From contig JBCBYV010000005.1 of assembly GCA_039815685.1 (NCBI GenBank), forward strand, positions 165,428 to 229,427: a stretch of DNA of 64,000 nucleotides. Direction: 5' to 3'. The notes under the pieces were generated by a model that did not search any database, had not been told where the DNA came from, and worked only from the letters and a program-made list of their open reading frames with translations. Numbering within the stretch: the first letter of the stretch is position 1; the number at the start of each line of letters is the position of its first letter. Shown here piece after piece: positions 63,703-64,000 of this stretch. The position numbers and the translations under genes were made by a program. The DNA comes from Thermohalobaculum sp039815685 (GTDB lineage: Bacteria; Pseudomonadota; Alphaproteobacteria; Rhodobacterales; Rhodobacteraceae).

Positions 63703-64000
63703 GGACTTACACACGTTGGTGACAACTGCTTGATAATGAGCGGTGTTCACATAGGGCACGATGCACGCGTTGGGGATGATGTTGTCATAAGTGCAAACAC
63801 AAGTATTGGCGGCCACGTCCATGTTGGTAATGGCACAGTGATTGGGGGACAGTCTGCCGTTCACCAGAGGGTACACATAGGGCAAGAAGCCATGATTGGT
63901 GGACATAGTGGGATAGATAAGGATGTTCCACCTTGGTCTTTAGTAAAGGGTGCTCCAGCAGCATTAGCAGGAATAAATTTAGTGCGGCTACGAAGGCGAG
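63703..64000 (+). CDS. lpxA: LpxA (UDP-N-acetylglucosamine acyltransferase) fragment, foreign sequence
   Basis: About 99 codons, open at both ends, encoding the hexapeptide-repeat core of LpxA: GLTHVGDNCLIMSGVHIGHD, then GGHVHVGNGTVIGGQSAVHQ, and a tail reaching KGAPAALAGINLVRLRRR. The His of HIGHD, GGHV and VHQ match the LpxA active-site histidines. The DNA is far lower in GC than the rest of the window (many A/T-ending codons), so it looks like a different genome. It is fused in frame to the permease with no start of its own. Confidence 0.85.

Noticed and set aside
1..64000. tRNA or rRNA genes
   Set aside because: I saw no cloverleaf with a T-loop consensus and no rRNA-like conserved stretch, though a covariance search could find one I missed.

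Overview
The window is a 64 kb piece of a very GC-rich alphaproteobacterial genome. Gene content and order point to the Rhodobacterales (Roseobacter/Rhodobacter group): an AsnC regulator next to an ELM1-like gene and trxB, a small HIG1-like protein and PduO-type adenosyltransferase upstream of etfBA and hbd, argH-lptM-lysA followed by a TIGR02302 (DUF4175) gene, and a zinc-ribbon gene beside ftsEX-plsC. All assignments come from reading the translated proteins and the DNA; no database search was run.

Layout. 1-9.1 kb: end of pgeF, a creatinase-like M24 protein, a large secreted protein of unknown function, an AsnC regulator, an ELM1-like protein, trxB and a polytopic membrane protein. 9.2-18.4 kb: parC, a YciA-type thioesterase, an amidoligase, an HNH protein, an SDR, the adenosyltransferase, a gene split by an in-frame stop, a lytic transglycosylase and two small membrane proteins. 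18.6-26.1 kb: etfBA, hbd, a GT39-like membrane glycosyltransferase and a YceI-YceI-cytochrome b561 operon. 26.1-27.2 kb is a gene-poor stretch. 27.2-37.6 kb: tlpA-like gene, argH-lptM-lysA-TIGR02302, zinc-ribbon protein, ftsEX-plsC. 37.6-44.8 kb: repeats, small secreted proteins, an orphan peptide-type binding protein, a CocE/NonD hydrolase, and SDR and MaoC genes. 45.0-55.4 kb: a divergent catabolic cluster with hydantoinase/oxoprolinase subunits, a molybdenum hydroxylase and its FAD subunit on the minus strand, and a 6-hydroxynicotinate reductase-like gene plus a UPF0280 gene on the plus strand. A perfect inverted repeat carrying two TTGACA hexamers lies between the two arms. 55.6-63.7 kb: a secreted protein, a Liv-type binding protein, a DMT transporter, a Cys-rich mini-protein with a membrane partner, and a fused LivH-LivM permease.

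The most unusual signal is a three-copy unit. Each copy has an alphaproteobacterial LexA box (GTTC-N7-GTTC; two of the three contain TATAAT), then exactly 22 nt, then a conserved G-rich tag starting GTGGG. The copies lie at about 14.1, 27.1 and 57.0 kb, and each points into a short gap before a convergent gene. They look like SOS-controlled promoters for an unknown small RNA or peptide.

The last ~298 bases (from about 63,703) switch to much lower GC and encode the middle of LpxA from a different-looking genome, fused in frame to the permease. This is most simply an assembly or cloning chimera, so nothing to the right of that point should be trusted as neighbouring sequence.
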